Below are positions 37,915 to 46,776 of a stretch of 64,000 nt of DNA, one piece after another. The DNA is taken from positions 1,116,001-1,180,000 of the forward strand of contig NZ_CP084712.1 of the NCBI RefSeq assembly GCF_023822045.1, written 5' to 3'. A program made the translations under genes and the position numbers. Positions within the stretch are counted from its first letter, which is position 1. Every line of letters begins with the position of its first letter. Below the pieces are notes generated by a model. The model had not been told where the DNA came from, made no database searches, and saw only the letters and a list, made by a program, of their open reading frames with translations. The stretch is from Sphingopyxis sp. USTB-05 (GTDB lineage: Bacteria > Pseudomonadota > Alphaproteobacteria > Sphingomonadales > Sphingomonadaceae).

Positions 37915-38408
37915 GCGGAATTTCCTTCGGCGAAAATGGCGCGCGCGGCGGCGAACGCGGCTTCGAATGCCTCTTTCCCGGCTGGATAGGCGACGACGGT
38001 GAGCGTTACCCCCGCAATTTTCCACCCGCCTTGCCGGACCAGTTGGTGCGTGTAGCGGCCGATGAGGTCGCCGAGCAGCGCCCGGTCCTCGACGCCGACG
38101 ACATGGACGGCATCGACGATGCTCGTCACAGTCGCACGGTCGCCTTCGATCGTCGCAATGATGTTGTGGAGTTGATGCGCGGTCGCGTCGAAGCCTTCGA
38201 GCGCCCGGCAACGGTTCGTCCAATCGTCGGCCGCGACGGTCGCGACGAGTGAGCCGATCGAGCCATAGTCGATCGCGATTTCGTCGGTGAACAGCGCGCG
38301 ATAGGCATGCCAGTCGCGCGCATCGAGCGCCGTCGTATAACGGGTCACGGCCGCGGCTGCCGCTTCCCTGTCGAGGAGAGCGTCAACCGCGGCCGATCCC
38401 TGGGACAT
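37911..38408 (-). CDS. SnoaL/NTF2-like protein (second)
   Basis: This 165-residue protein has ALDARDWHAYRALFTDEIAIDYGSIG and a late WKIAGVTLTVVAYPAGKE, the NTF2-like layout shared with dehydratases, isomerases and small subunits of ring hydroxylases. It lies 11 bases after the TonB receptor and overlaps GST-A. No catalytic assignment is possible. Confidence 0.8.
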   Translation of the reverse strand: MSQGSAAVDALLDREAAAAAVTRYTTALDARDWHAYRALFTDEIAIDYGSIGSLVATVAADDWTNRCRALEGFDATAHQLHNIIATIEGDRATVTSIVDAVHVVGVEDRALLGDLIGRYTHQLVRQGGWKIAGVTLTVVAYPAGKEAFEAAFAAARAIFAEGNSA

Positions 38409-38419
38409 CGGGTTCGAAC

Positions 38420-40684
38420 CTAGAACTTGATCCCGGCCTCGACCGAAATGTTGCGCGTGGGTTCGAGGTAAAGGATCGCGCGCGGTGTCGCGGTGATCGG
38501 CGAAGGCAGGTTGAAGGCGCTGCCGATCGTCTTTTCGTTCGTCAGATTCTTGCCGACGAGCGCGACGTGCCAGCTGTCATCCTGGTCAGCAAGCTGGACG
38601 CGAAGGTCGAGCTTCGCATAGCCGCGCTGGACGCCGAAGATCGGGCTCTGATTGTCCGAGTTGAAATATTTCGACCGCGCCGATGCGACACCGGTGATGT
38701 CGAATTTCAGATCGCTCGACAGGTCGAACCGAGCGTGCGCCGTGACGCTGCCGGTGTATTTCGACGAGTAAGCGACGGGATAACCAGCCAGATTATTGTT
38801 CGCGACGTGGTTCGGTTGCGTCCGATCGGTCTGTGCGGGATTGCAAACCGACAACGGCTGGCTGGCGAGGCAGGCGGCGCCGGGATAATTGTCATATTTG
38901 ATATCCGAATAGGCGGCCGACGCGCTGATATCGAAATTGGGGATCGGGAAGATGCTGAGCGACCCTTCGAGACCCTTCGACGTTGCTGCGGCGGCATTCC
39001 CGGTCAGATAGCTCGAGATTGCGGGCTGATACACGGAAACCTGTAGGTCCTTGAACTTCGTGTGATAGGCTGAGAGGTTCGCGACGACTTTGCCGTCGAA
39101 CAGCGTCGACTTGATGCCGGCCTCGAAGTTCTCCGACCGTTCGGGCTCAAAGGTGAATGTCGCGCTTGTCGTACCGAGCGTGTTTGAGACGAAGCCACCC
39201 GACTTCGAACCGCGACCCCACGTCGCATAGACCATGATGCGCGGCGCGATATCATATTGCAGCGTCACCGAGGGATCGACATTGCCTTCGCTGATCGAGC
39301 CCGTCGCGCTCGAAATCGGACGAAGTGCAAAGGGGCCATAGACCAGTCGCGACGCGAAATCGCCGTCCTTCTTGGTGTGACTGTAACGCAGGCTGCCGAT
39401 GGCGCGGAACGCATCGCTGATGTTGAACGTCGCCTGGCCGAACACCGACCAGGATTCGGCCTTCTGCCGGAACAGACTGTCGATGCGGCCGAAATAGTTC
39501 AGGCTGGCGATGTTGAAGCCCTGAAACTGCTCCAGTGTGTAATCCGACTTGTCATAATAGGCGCCCGCGATGAACTCGAAGGTCTTGCCCGTGGGCGACA
39601 GGATGCGAATTTCCTGCGAAATCTGGTCAAAGCGTTCGGGGAAGGCGTTATATACCGAGTTCGGAACGAACGCGCCGCCGCTGTTCGGGATCGTCTGGTC
39701 AAACCCGTTGACGATCTTCGACTTGAACCAGCTATATCCGGTGACCGACGTCAGCGTGAAGTCGCCGAGCGCGAGGTTGCCGACGCCCGAGATCATCACC
39801 GACTTGTTGTCGTTGCCTTCGTCGCCGAGCGCCGAGCGCTCGAGATAACGCGTGGTCTGCGGGTCCTGACCGCTGGTCAGCGGGCTCGACACGGTTATGC
39901 CGCCGATGACTTCACGATTTCCGTACTCGACCTTCGCGGTGTAATCGAAATTGGCCGACGGTTCCCACTTCACAGTGAGGCGCAGCAACTGCGACTTGAT
40001 TTCGGGATCGTCGTGATCGGTGGCGCGGTTATAGATATAGCCGTCCTGATTGACGATCTTGTACGCAAAGCGCGCGCCCAGCGTGTCGGTGATCGGTCCC
40101 GACAGATAGCCCGAGAAATCGGTGCCCTTATGGTCGAAGTTGTAAAGGCCGGTGATCGCGCCTTCGAACTCCTTCGTCGGCCCCGCCGACACGACGCTGA
40201 CCGCACCCGCCGCGGTGTTCTTGCCGAAGAGCGCGCCCTGCGGTCCGCGCAGCACTTCGACGCGTGCGAGGTCGAAAAAGGGCGCCTGCGCCTGACGGTT
40301 GCGGCCGGCATAGATGCCGTCGACATAGAGCGAGACCGACTGGTCGAACGCGAAGTTCGCCGGCGGCGAACCGAAACCACGGATATAGATAACGTCGTTG
40401 CCCGCAGTCGACTGGACGAAGACGTTCGGCGTGTAATTCATCACCGCCTTGATATCGCTGGTGTTGAATTCGGCGAGCTTGGCGCCGCTGACGACTTCCA
40501 TCGAAATCGGCACATTCTGCAGATTCTGCTCGCGCTTTTGGGCAGTGACGATGATTTCGTTGCTATTGCTGTCGTCGACACCCGCCGTGTCGGCTGGGGC
40601 GGCCTGCGCCATTGCCGGTGCGGCATTGGCAAGCATCGCGATCGCGGCAACGCCGGACAGCAGGAACTGGTTATGCGCCTTCAT
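38420..40684 (-). CDS. TonB-dependent receptor
   Basis: The ATG at 40684 follows GGGAGGG and gives 754 residues: signal peptide (to about AMAQA), TonB-box region IIVTAQKREQNLQNVPISMEVV, plug with RGFGSPPANFAFDQSVSLYVDGIYAGR and RGPQGALFGKNTAAGAVSVV, and a barrel ending in VEAGIKF. This belongs to the broad sphingomonad group of receptors that import organic substrates rather than siderophores. It heads the operon with an NTF2-like gene and GST-A, suggesting uptake of the island's substrate. Confidence 0.9.
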   Translation of the reverse strand: MKAHNQFLLSGVAAIAMLANAAPAMAQAAPADTAGVDDSNSNEIIVTAQKREQNLQNVPISMEVVSGAKLAEFNTSDIKAVMNYTPNVFVQSTAGNDVIYIRGFGSPPANFAFDQSVSLYVDGIYAGRNRQAQAPFFDLARVEVLRGPQGALFGKNTAAGAVSVVSAGPTKEFEGAITGLYNFDHKGTDFSGYLSGPITDTLGARFAYKIVNQDGYIYNRATDHDDPEIKSQLLRLTVKWEPSANFDYTAKVEYGNREVIGGITVSSPLTSGQDPQTTRYLERSALGDEGNDNKSVMISGVGNLALGDFTLTSVTGYSWFKSKIVNGFDQTIPNSGGAFVPNSVYNAFPERFDQISQEIRILSPTGKTFEFIAGAYYDKSDYTLEQFQGFNIASLNYFGRIDSLFRQKAESWSVFGQATFNISDAFRAIGSLRYSHTKKDGDFASRLVYGPFALRPISSATGSISEGNVDPSVTLQYDIAPRIMVYATWGRGSKSGGFVSNTLGTTSATFTFEPERSENFEAGIKSTLFDGKVVANLSAYHTKFKDLQVSVYQPAISSYLTGNAAAATSKGLEGSLSIFPIPNFDISASAAYSDIKYDNYPGAACLASQPLSVCNPAQTDRTQPNHVANNNLAGYPVAYSSKYTGSVTAHARFDLSSDLKFDITGVASARSKYFNSDNQSPIFGVQRGYAKLDLRVQLADQDDSWHVALVGKNLTNEKTIGSAFNLPSPITATPRAILYLEPTRNISVEAGIKF

Positions 40685-40736
40685 CTTCACCCTCCCATAG
40701 AGCTTGTTGTTGCGGTCCCGGAATGGCTTCCGATCC

Positions 40737-40751
40737 GTCAATCTGATTGAC
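40737..40751. promoter_or_regulatory. GTCAA-N5-TTGAC palindrome
   Basis: GTCAATCTGATTGAC, with 6-bp arms, abuts operator copy 7 upstream of the TonB receptor. The same core occurs at 32115-32129. Confidence 0.45.
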
Positions 40752-40767
40752 CCTTAGTATACTAATG
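40752..40767. promoter_or_regulatory. MarR-type operator copy 7 (TonB receptor / DUF3237)
   Basis: CCTTAGTATACTAATG keeps TTAGTATACTAA, a perfect 12-bp palindrome, between two divergent operons (67 and 39 bases to the starts). Confidence 0.63.
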
Positions 40768-40806
40768 GTTTTATGCTTGTCCATAGGCTGGAAGAGGATT
40801 CGCATC

Positions 40807-41313
40807 ATGAACGAAGAAAATCCGCAAAGCGCGCCGGTGTCGCTGGCGACGCGTTATCTGTGCACTGTCGAGTTCGAGGTCGGGGGCGGGATCATCGGGA
40901 TCGGCGCGTCGCCTTTCGGCGACCAGCGACTCGGCTACATCAGCGGGGGGAGATTTTTCGGCCCACGTATCAACGGTATAGTGCTGCCCGGTGGCGGGAA
41001 CTGGTCGCGCAGCGGGCGGCTCGGCGACAGCGCATCGGTCGGTACCTTCGACGCCCGCGCGGTGTGGCAGGCCGACGACGGCGACCTCATCTATCTGAGC
41101 TACACCGGTCGCAACATCATTCCCGACGAGGTGCGCGCGACCTTCGTCGATCCCGCCGTCCCCGACGCTGATCCGTCGCGCTATTATCTGCGAATCGCAC
41201 CGGTGTTCGAAACCGCGAGCGCGAAATATGGCTGGCTCAACGGTGTGCTCGCGGTCGGGGTGGGCGAGCGCACTGATTTTGGCGTCCGCCATGTCATCCA
41301 TGAGGTGCTTTGA
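40807..41313 (+). CDS. DUF3237 family protein
   Basis: From the ATG at 40807 (GAGGA upstream) the product has 168 residues. VEFEVGGG, FFGPRINGIVLPGGGNW, YLSYTGR and YYLRIAPVFETASAKYGWLN are characteristic of DUF3237, a small barrel family often found in aromatic-compound clusters with no established biochemical role. It pairs with GST-B one base downstream. Confidence 0.83.
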   Translation: MNEENPQSAPVSLATRYLCTVEFEVGGGIIGIGASPFGDQRLGYISGGRFFGPRINGIVLPGGGNWSRSGRLGDSASVGTFDARAVWQADDGDLIYLSYTGRNIIPDEVRATFVDPAVPDADPSRYYLRIAPVFETASAKYGWLNGVLAVGVGERTDFGVRHVIHEVL

Positions 41314-41314
41314 G

Positions 41315-42040
41315 ATGATCGATCTCCATTATTCCGCGACTCCGAACGGGCAAAAGATCGCAATCATGCTCGAGGAAATTGGCGAGCCCTATCGCGTCAT
41401 CGCTTATGACATCTTCGAGGGTGACCAGTTGACGGCGGAGTTCGGACGCATCAACCCGAACCACAAGCTGCCAGCCATCGTTGACGATGCGCCGATGGAG
41501 GGCGGAGTCCCGGTCGCCGTCTTCGAGTCCGGCGCCATTCTTCAATATCTGGCCGAAAAGAGCGGGCGTTTTCTGCACACGTCGGGTGCCGCGCGCGCCG
41601 CTACCCTGTCGTGGCTGACCTGGCAGGTTGCGGGGCTGGGGCCGATGGGCGGCCAGGCGAGCCATTTCCTCCGCTATGCGCCGGCCGGGCAGGATTATGC
41701 TGTCGAGCGCTATACGAAAGAGCTCACGCGCCTGCTCACCGTGCTGGAAAAGCGGCTTGAGAAGAGCGCCTATGTTGCGGGCGACGATTATAGCATCGCC
41801 GACATGGCGATCTGGCCCGGCCGCGCGTCGGCATTCGTGATGGGCATGGGGCTCGACGAATGGCCTGCTATGCATGGCTGGTTCGAACGGATCCGCGAAC
41901 GCCCGGCAGTTGCTCGCGCCATGGCGCGCGAGGATCTGAAGGCCCCGGCCAAATATGTCGGGCGACACCAAAAGCTGGACGACAAGGAATGGTCGAACAT
42001 GTTCGGCAACGCGAACCACGCAGCGGTGAGGGGCGATTGA
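41315..42040 (+). CDS. Nu-class-like glutathione S-transferase (B)
   Basis: The ATG at 41315, one base after the DUF3237 stop, gives 241 residues. SATPNGQKIAIMLEE, RINPNHKLPAIVDD, AVFESGAILQYLAEKSG and the C-terminal EWSNMFG are nearly parallel to GST-A (EQWSNLFG), indicating paralogues now on opposite strands around the shared operator. Likely role as for GST-A. Confidence 0.87.
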   Translation: MIDLHYSATPNGQKIAIMLEEIGEPYRVIAYDIFEGDQLTAEFGRINPNHKLPAIVDDAPMEGGVPVAVFESGAILQYLAEKSGRFLHTSGAARAATLSWLTWQVAGLGPMGGQASHFLRYAPAGQDYAVERYTKELTRLLTVLEKRLEKSAYVAGDDYSIADMAIWPGRASAFVMGMGLDEWPAMHGWFERIRERPAVARAMAREDLKAPAKYVGRHQKLDDKEWSNMFGNANHAAVRGD

Positions 42041-42230
42041 GGCCAAGCCCGAGATGACGAAAGGCGGGAAACGGCCTTAACAGGTGGTGGACGGCGGAGG
42101 GGCGCTCTGCGGGACGATCGATGCGGTCTCCATAAGGGTAGATCATCGCTGGATTTAGTAGGAAGGCGGTTTTTGTCGTGCGAGGTTCTGGCAGCTTTCG
42201 ACCGATTGCGGACACTCCACCCAATCTAAA

Positions 42231-42313
42231 CCGTTCGCATCGAGCGCAGTCGAGATGCCCATCGGGCTGGGCGTTTCGTCGATGGGTGTCTCGACTTCGC
42301 TCGACACGAACGG
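42231..42313. repeat. inverted repeat, family B
   Basis: Arms of 34 bases (42231-42264 and 42280-42313) pair with about five mismatches; the right arm contains GTCTCGACTTCGCTCGAC. The element resembles dispersed intergenic palindromes of sphingomonads. Confidence 0.75.
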
Positions 42314-42356
42314 AGAAAGGGCGGAGCTCAAAGCGACCGGTTGCAGACCTTAAGTG

Positions 42357-42486
42357 CCTCCCTGCGGCGCAGCCGTGGGGAGGGGGACCGCCGCGAAGCG
42401 GTGGTGGAGGGGCCGCGACATCGCGCTAGAAGCCCCTCCGTCAGCGCTGCGCGCTGCCACCTCCCCATCGCTGCGCGACAGGGAGG
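42357..42486. repeat. large inverted repeat, family C
   Basis: CCTCCCTG at the left and CAGGGAGG at the right bound a 130-base element with internal complementary GGGGAGG/CCTCCCC and GGAGGGGC/GCCCCTCC blocks and GC-rich stems. Confidence 0.65.
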
Positions 42487-42497
42487 ATACTACACTT

Positions 42498-42588
42498 CGT
42501 CACCCCGGACTTGATCCGGGGTCCCGCTTGAGGTCCAAGCCAGCGAATGCGTCAAAAAGCGGGATCCCGGGTCAAGCCCGGGATGACG
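42498..42588. repeat. REP-like inverted repeat, family A (second copy)
   Basis: The 31-base arms at 42498-42528 and 42558-42588 match the element at 30445-30536 in sequence, arm length and spacing. Confidence 0.8.
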
Positions 42589-42911
42589 GAAGTGGGTGAC
42601 GGAATGTCAGCTCACCACCCCAAAACAGACATCGCCTTCAAATTAGGTCTTTCCTACATTATCCGGCTGTGCCAGCCTTCATCCGGCTCTTTCATTCGGT
42701 GAACAAAAAGGTGGTCGCTGCCTGGCTTACGGGTACGACCACGATCGGACGTGCCGCGCACATCCAGCACCCCGCGACTTTCAAATCGGCGCGCTCATCG
42801 GACTGAACTTTCCTGAACTTTGAAATATTGCGCGGTCCTTGCGCCGTTCCGATCCCGGATCCAGCCGGGGATGTCCAAAGAGGGCAACGACAGCCCACTT
42901 TGCCGCCGGTC

Positions 42912-43616
42912 TTAGCGCTTCGCGTGCTGGCGGTCGCCCCACAGGATCGCGCGATGTTCGTCGGTGAAGCCCGTCAATCCGCCTTCGATTGTCTCGGCGC
43001 GCGCGACGCCTGCTTTCATCCCCTCAGCAACCGCGGGGCGTGCAAGCATCGCCGCCCCCCAGCGGTCGACATTGGGGAAACGCCCGGCCTTTTCGATGAG
43101 CTGGCGGCGAAGATAGGGCAGGGTTGCCATATCGGCGATCGTGTAATCTTCGCCCGCCAGCCACTCGGTTTCGCCGAGGCGCTTGTCGATTACCATCATC
43201 AGCCGGTCGACCTCGCGGCTGTATCGCCCGATCGCATATTCGTGCCGATCCTTGGCATAATGGGTAAAATGCGCTTCCTGTCCGAACATAGGGCCGACGC
43301 CCGACACCTGGAACATCAGCCATTGCCAGCAGATCGCACGCTTCACCGGATCGGTAGGCATGAAGCACCCGGTCTTTTCCGCGAGATAGAGAAGGATCGC
43401 GCCTGTTTCCCAGAGCGTAAAAGGCACGCCATTTGGGCCATGCTCGTCGACGATCACAGGAGTCTTGTTGTTCGGGTTGAGCGCGAGAAATTCCGGCGTG
43501 AGCTGATCGCCCGCGAGGATGTCGATATATTCGAGCCGCCATTCGAGGCCCATTTCGAGCAGCGCGATCGCGATTTTGCGCGCATTGGGGGTCGGGCCGC
43601 CATAGAGGGTGATCAT
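42912..43616 (-). CDS. Nu-class-like glutathione S-transferase (C)
   Basis: This 234-residue GST begins ITLYGGPTPNARKIAIALLEMG, again with Thr-Pro-Asn, then LNPNNKTPVIVDEHGPNG and LWETGAILLYLAEKTG. It lies four bases after the CoA-transferase gene and is co-transcribed with it. It is the third Nu-type GST of the island. Confidence 0.87.
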   Translation of the reverse strand: MITLYGGPTPNARKIAIALLEMGLEWRLEYIDILAGDQLTPEFLALNPNNKTPVIVDEHGPNGVPFTLWETGAILLYLAEKTGCFMPTDPVKRAICWQWLMFQVSGVGPMFGQEAHFTHYAKDRHEYAIGRYSREVDRLMMVIDKRLGETEWLAGEDYTIADMATLPYLRRQLIEKAGRFPNVDRWGAAMLARPAVAEGMKAGVARAETIEGGLTGFTDEHRAILWGDRQHAKR

Positions 43617-43620
43617 CGCG

Positions 43621-44790
43621 TCAAACCTCCCGTCCCAGCCAGCGTTTCAGAACATCTGTGCCATCCTGTCCGACCGTCAGAGGAGCAGGGCGACGGACGC
43701 TGCCCGGAGTTGCCGACAATTTGGGGAAGACGCCCTGCATCGTCACTTCGCCCAACTCTTCGTCGGCGACTGTCACCAGCGCCTCCCGCGCCGCGAAATG
43801 CGGATCGGCAAGCATGTCCTCGGAGTCATAGACGCGGCCTGCGGGCACGCCGGCGTCGACCATCTTCGCTTCGAGTTCTTCGATCGTTAGCGTCGCGGTC
43901 CACTCGCCGATCAGAGCGTCGAGTTCCTCCTGCCGCGCGCCGCGCGCGCGGTGCGTCGCATAACGCTCGTCGCTGGCGAGTTCGGGGCGCCCCATTGCGG
44001 CGGCGAGGCGTGCAAAGACGCCATCCTGGTTGGCACCGATCAGATATTCGCCATCCTTGCACGGATAGACGTTCGACGGCGCGATAGCCGGAAGCGTCGA
44101 CCCGGTACGGCGGCGCTTGGTACCACTGGTCGAATAGTCGGACACGGTCGATTCCATCACCTGCAGCACAGCTTCGTACAGCGCAGAGTCGACAATCTGG
44201 CCCTCGCCCGTCTTGCTGCGGTGGTGGAGTGCGGCGAGCGCCCCCATGCACCCGTAAGTGGCTGCGAGCGTGTCGCCGATCGAGACGCCCATGCGCGCTG
44301 GCGGCAGGTCGGGATAGCCAACGATACCGCGCCATCCTCCCATCGCTTCACCAATGCCGCCGAAGCCCGCGCGAGCAGAGTAAGGGCCCGTCTGGCCGTA
44401 ACCCGACACGCGCACGACGATCAGCCCGGGGTTGGTCTTGCGCAGCTCGGCGGGGTCGAGATTCCATTTCTCGAGCGTGCCGGGGCGGAAATTCTCGATG
44501 AGGATGTCGGCCTTCGCGATCAGCTCGCGCGCGAGCGCCTGACCTTCTTCCGAGCGCAGATCGACCGCGACCGAATATTTATTCCGCGCGATCACGCGCC
44601 ACCAACTCGGTTTGTCGCCCTGGCCCCAGTTGCGCATCTGGTCGCCGGTCACCGGCGGTTCGAGCTTGACGATTTCGGCGCCCATGTCGCCGAGGAGCTG
44701 GCCGCAAAAGGGGCCCGCGATCAGCTGCCCCATCTCGACCACCCTAATGCCTTCCAGCGCTCCCCCGCTGCCTGTCTCGCTCATAATCAT
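43621..44790 (-). CDS. CaiB/BaiF (class III) CoA-transferase
   Basis: This 389-residue protein shows GIRVVEMGQLIAGPFCGQLLGDMGAEIVKLEPP, the aspartate-containing KYSVAVDLRSEEG, ENFRPGTLEKW and VDSALYEAVLQVM. Class III transferases move CoA between carboxylic acids (carnitine, formate, succinate, itaconate and others). It diverges from the HMG-CoA-lyase-type gene across operator copy 8. Together they suggest CoA activation followed by retro-Claisen/aldol cleavage. The third-codon ATG (MSETG) is an equally good start. Confidence 0.88.
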   Translation of the reverse strand: MIMSETGSGGALEGIRVVEMGQLIAGPFCGQLLGDMGAEIVKLEPPVTGDQMRNWGQGDKPSWWRVIARNKYSVAVDLRSEEGQALARELIAKADILIENFRPGTLEKWNLDPAELRKTNPGLIVVRVSGYGQTGPYSARAGFGGIGEAMGGWRGIVGYPDLPPARMGVSIGDTLAATYGCMGALAALHHRSKTGEGQIVDSALYEAVLQVMESTVSDYSTSGTKRRRTGSTLPAIAPSNVYPCKDGEYLIGANQDGVFARLAAAMGRPELASDERYATHRARGARQEELDALIGEWTATLTIEELEAKMVDAGVPAGRVYDSEDMLADPHFAAREALVTVADEELGEVTMQGVFPKLSATPGSVRRPAPLTVGQDGTDVLKRWLGREV

Positions 44791-44844
44791 TCCTTTCGCG
44801 GCCGACTCTGGTAAGACGACCTGCTTCGCCCATGGCCATTGTAT

Positions 44845-44860
44845 ACTTAGAATGCTATGT
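44845..44860. promoter_or_regulatory. MarR-type operator copy 8 (CoA-transferase / HMG-CoA lyase)
   Basis: ACTTAGAATGCTATGT keeps the left half-site exactly. It lies between divergent starts, 54 bases from one and 43 from the other. Confidence 0.6.
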
Positions 44861-44903
44861 AATTTTCAACCTGCTAAATGACTCGGGATAATCGGGACGC
44901 AAG

Positions 44904-45803
44904 ATGTTGAAAAACAATGCCGTAGAATTGGTCGAGGTGGGTCCGCGCGACGGATTGCAGAATGAATCGACGATCGTATCGACCGCCGACAAGCTGGTGC
45001 TGATCCGCCGCGCGATCGATTATGGCGTGCGGCGGATCGAAGTGACAAGCTTCGTCAATCCCAAGAAGGTTCCGCAGCTCGCCGATGCCGAGGAACTGGT
45101 GACGATGCTGCCAGAGCGCGACGATGTGACCTACATCGGCCTAGTCCTCAATCGCCGCGGTGCCGAGCGTGCGCTTGCGACCGGGCGCATCGACGAACTG
45201 GGGGCGGTGTGCGTGACGAGCGACAGCTTCGGCATTCGCAATCAGGGCCAAAGCTCGGATGAATCGCTGAACGCCGCAATGGAAATCGTCGGGCTGGCGA
45301 AAGAGAGCGGGCGCAACGCGCAGATCACCATCGCCACGGCCTTTGGCTGTCCGTTCGAGGGTAGGGTGGCGATCGACCGTGTCGTCGAAATGGCGAAGCG
45401 CGCCGCTGATGCGGATCCGCGCGAAATTGCACTTGCCGATACGATCGGCGTCGGCATTCCGGCGCAAGTGTCGGAGATGGTGGGCCGCGTCGGCGAAGCG
45501 ATAGGCGATCTGCCCGTGCGGGTCCATTTCCACAATACGCGCGGGACCGGCATTGCGAATGTGTGGGCAGCGGTGGAGGAAGGGGCGGCAACGGTCGATG
45601 CGTCGCTCGGCGGACTCGGCGGTTGCCCCTTCGCGCCTGGCGCCGCGGGTAATGTAGCGACAGAGGATGTGATCTATATGCTCGAAAAGAGCGGAATCGA
45701 AACGGGCATCGCGCTGCCACAAGTTGTCGAGGCCGCCGGCTGGTTGACGGGTGTTATGGGCCGCCCACTTCCGGCGATGGTTAGCAAGGCGCCGGCATTC
45801 TAA
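44904..45803 (+). CDS. hydroxymethylglutaryl-CoA lyase family protein
   Basis: This 299-residue TIM barrel has VEVGPRDGLQNE (catalytic Arg15/Asp16), VTSFVNPKKVPQLAD, the metal histidines HFHNTRG and the active-site cysteine loop GLGGCPFAPGAAGNVATED. The family cleaves 3-hydroxy-3-methylacyl-CoA esters to a ketone/keto acid and acetyl-CoA; citramalyl-CoA and related esters are also substrates in the wider family. Position beside a CoA-transferase supports cleavage of a tertiary hydroxyacyl-CoA. Confidence 0.88.
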   Translation: MLKNNAVELVEVGPRDGLQNESTIVSTADKLVLIRRAIDYGVRRIEVTSFVNPKKVPQLADAEELVTMLPERDDVTYIGLVLNRRGAERALATGRIDELGAVCVTSDSFGIRNQGQSSDESLNAAMEIVGLAKESGRNAQITIATAFGCPFEGRVAIDRVVEMAKRAADADPREIALADTIGVGIPAQVSEMVGRVGEAIGDLPVRVHFHNTRGTGIANVWAAVEEGAATVDASLGGLGGCPFAPGAAGNVATEDVIYMLEKSGIETGIALPQVVEAAGWLTGVMGRPLPAMVSKAPAF

Positions 45804-46711
45804 AATGTTGCCAGCAGCGCCATAACCACGCCGCCGACAACGAGCAGCAATCCGACAATTTCATGCCACCGCACCGGCTCGCGCAGATAGAAATGTGCAA
45901 AGCCGATCGTGAAAACGACCTCGACCTGCCCGACAATCCGCACCAGCGCCGCGGGCGCTGCGGCAAAGCCGATGTACCAGCAGGCCGAACCGAGCGCCGA
46001 CAGTAGCCCGACCTGGCTCGAATTGTGCCAGGTCCGGAATACGGCACGCAGCGTGTCGCGGTCACGCAGTACAACCCAGAACATGTGAAGTCCGGTCTGG
46101 ATCGCCATCACGACGACGAGCGTGACGAGCGCCGAGCCGATCAGGTCGACGCTGCTGAGTTCGGCGGTCGCAAGCTTCACCGCGATTGCGGCAAGCGCGA
46201 ACATCGACCCGGCACCGAGGCCACAGAGCGCAGCGGGTTGACCCAGCGCACGCCATATTTCGCGCCCGGAAACCCCGCGCCCGGCGAGCGCGAGCACCAG
46301 CACTCCAGCGACTCCAGCGACGATCCCGATCCATGCGAGCAGCGGTAGCCGCTCGCCTAGAAATAGCGCGGTGACGAGCGCGGCCTGTACGGCTTCGGTC
46401 TTTGAAAAGGCGGTGCCGACAACGAAACCGCGATGCCCGAACGCCATGATGAGCAGGATCGTGCCCGCCATTTGTGTGATCGCCCCGGCGACCGCGAAAC
46501 CGGCGAAGGCGGTCCCGAGCGCCGGAACCGCTTCACTCCGGATCGTCAGCCAGACGGCAGCGAAAATGAAGGCAAAGGGCAGGCCATAAAGATAGCGCAC
46601 CAGCCCAGCGCCGCTAATGCTGAGTTCGGCGCGCAGGCGCTGCTGCAACGCGGTGCGCCACGCCTGGAAAAGGCCGCCAAACAGCGCGGCAGGAAGCCAG
46701 ATCGGATTCAT
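45800..46711 (-). CDS. EamA/DMT-family transporter
   Basis: This 303-residue protein has about ten membrane helices in two homologous halves typical of the drug/metabolite transporter superfamily. It may export or import a small metabolite. Its stop shares CTAA with the convergent lyase gene, and it diverges from an acyl-CoA dehydrogenase. Only a weak operator half-site precedes it. Confidence 0.85.
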   Translation of the reverse strand: MNPIWLPAALFGGLFQAWRTALQQRLRAELSISGAGLVRYLYGLPFAFIFAAVWLTIRSEAVPALGTAFAGFAVAGAITQMAGTILLIMAFGHRGFVVGTAFSKTEAVQAALVTALFLGERLPLLAWIGIVAGVAGVLVLALAGRGVSGREIWRALGQPAALCGLGAGSMFALAAIAVKLATAELSSVDLIGSALVTLVVVMAIQTGLHMFWVVLRDRDTLRAVFRTWHNSSQVGLLSALGSACWYIGFAAAPAALVRIVGQVEVVFTIGFAHFYLREPVRWHEIVGLLLVVGGVVMALLATF

Positions 46712-46776
46712 CCGATCCTCCCGGTCTGTCTGTTTCTCTCGACTCGTCCCGCGCTATTCATGCCGCCCCATGCAAT

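Larger units (their letters stand above)
42041..42911. other. 871-base gene-free stretch packed with repeats
   Basis: Between two convergent GST genes lie three different inverted-repeat elements (42231-42313, 42357-42486, 42498-42588). The remaining 42600-42900 shows only a short reverse-strand open stretch without recognisable similarity, possibly a gene remnant. I can support no gene here. Confidence 0.65.

Noticed and set aside
39257..40750. 497-codon plus-strand frame over the TonB receptor
   Set aside because: No domain or signal; the minus strand encodes a complete TonB receptor.
42357..42588. Possible CRISPR-like array
   Set aside because: The repeats are single inverted elements of different families without regular spacers or cas genes.
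42692..42898. 68-codon reverse frame in the repeat-rich gap
   Set aside because: No ribosome site, no recognised family and repeat-associated surroundings; at most a remnant.
44878..44910. Ten-codon frame overlapping the HMG-CoA-lyase start
   Set aside because: It has no Shine-Dalgarno and probably arises by chance.
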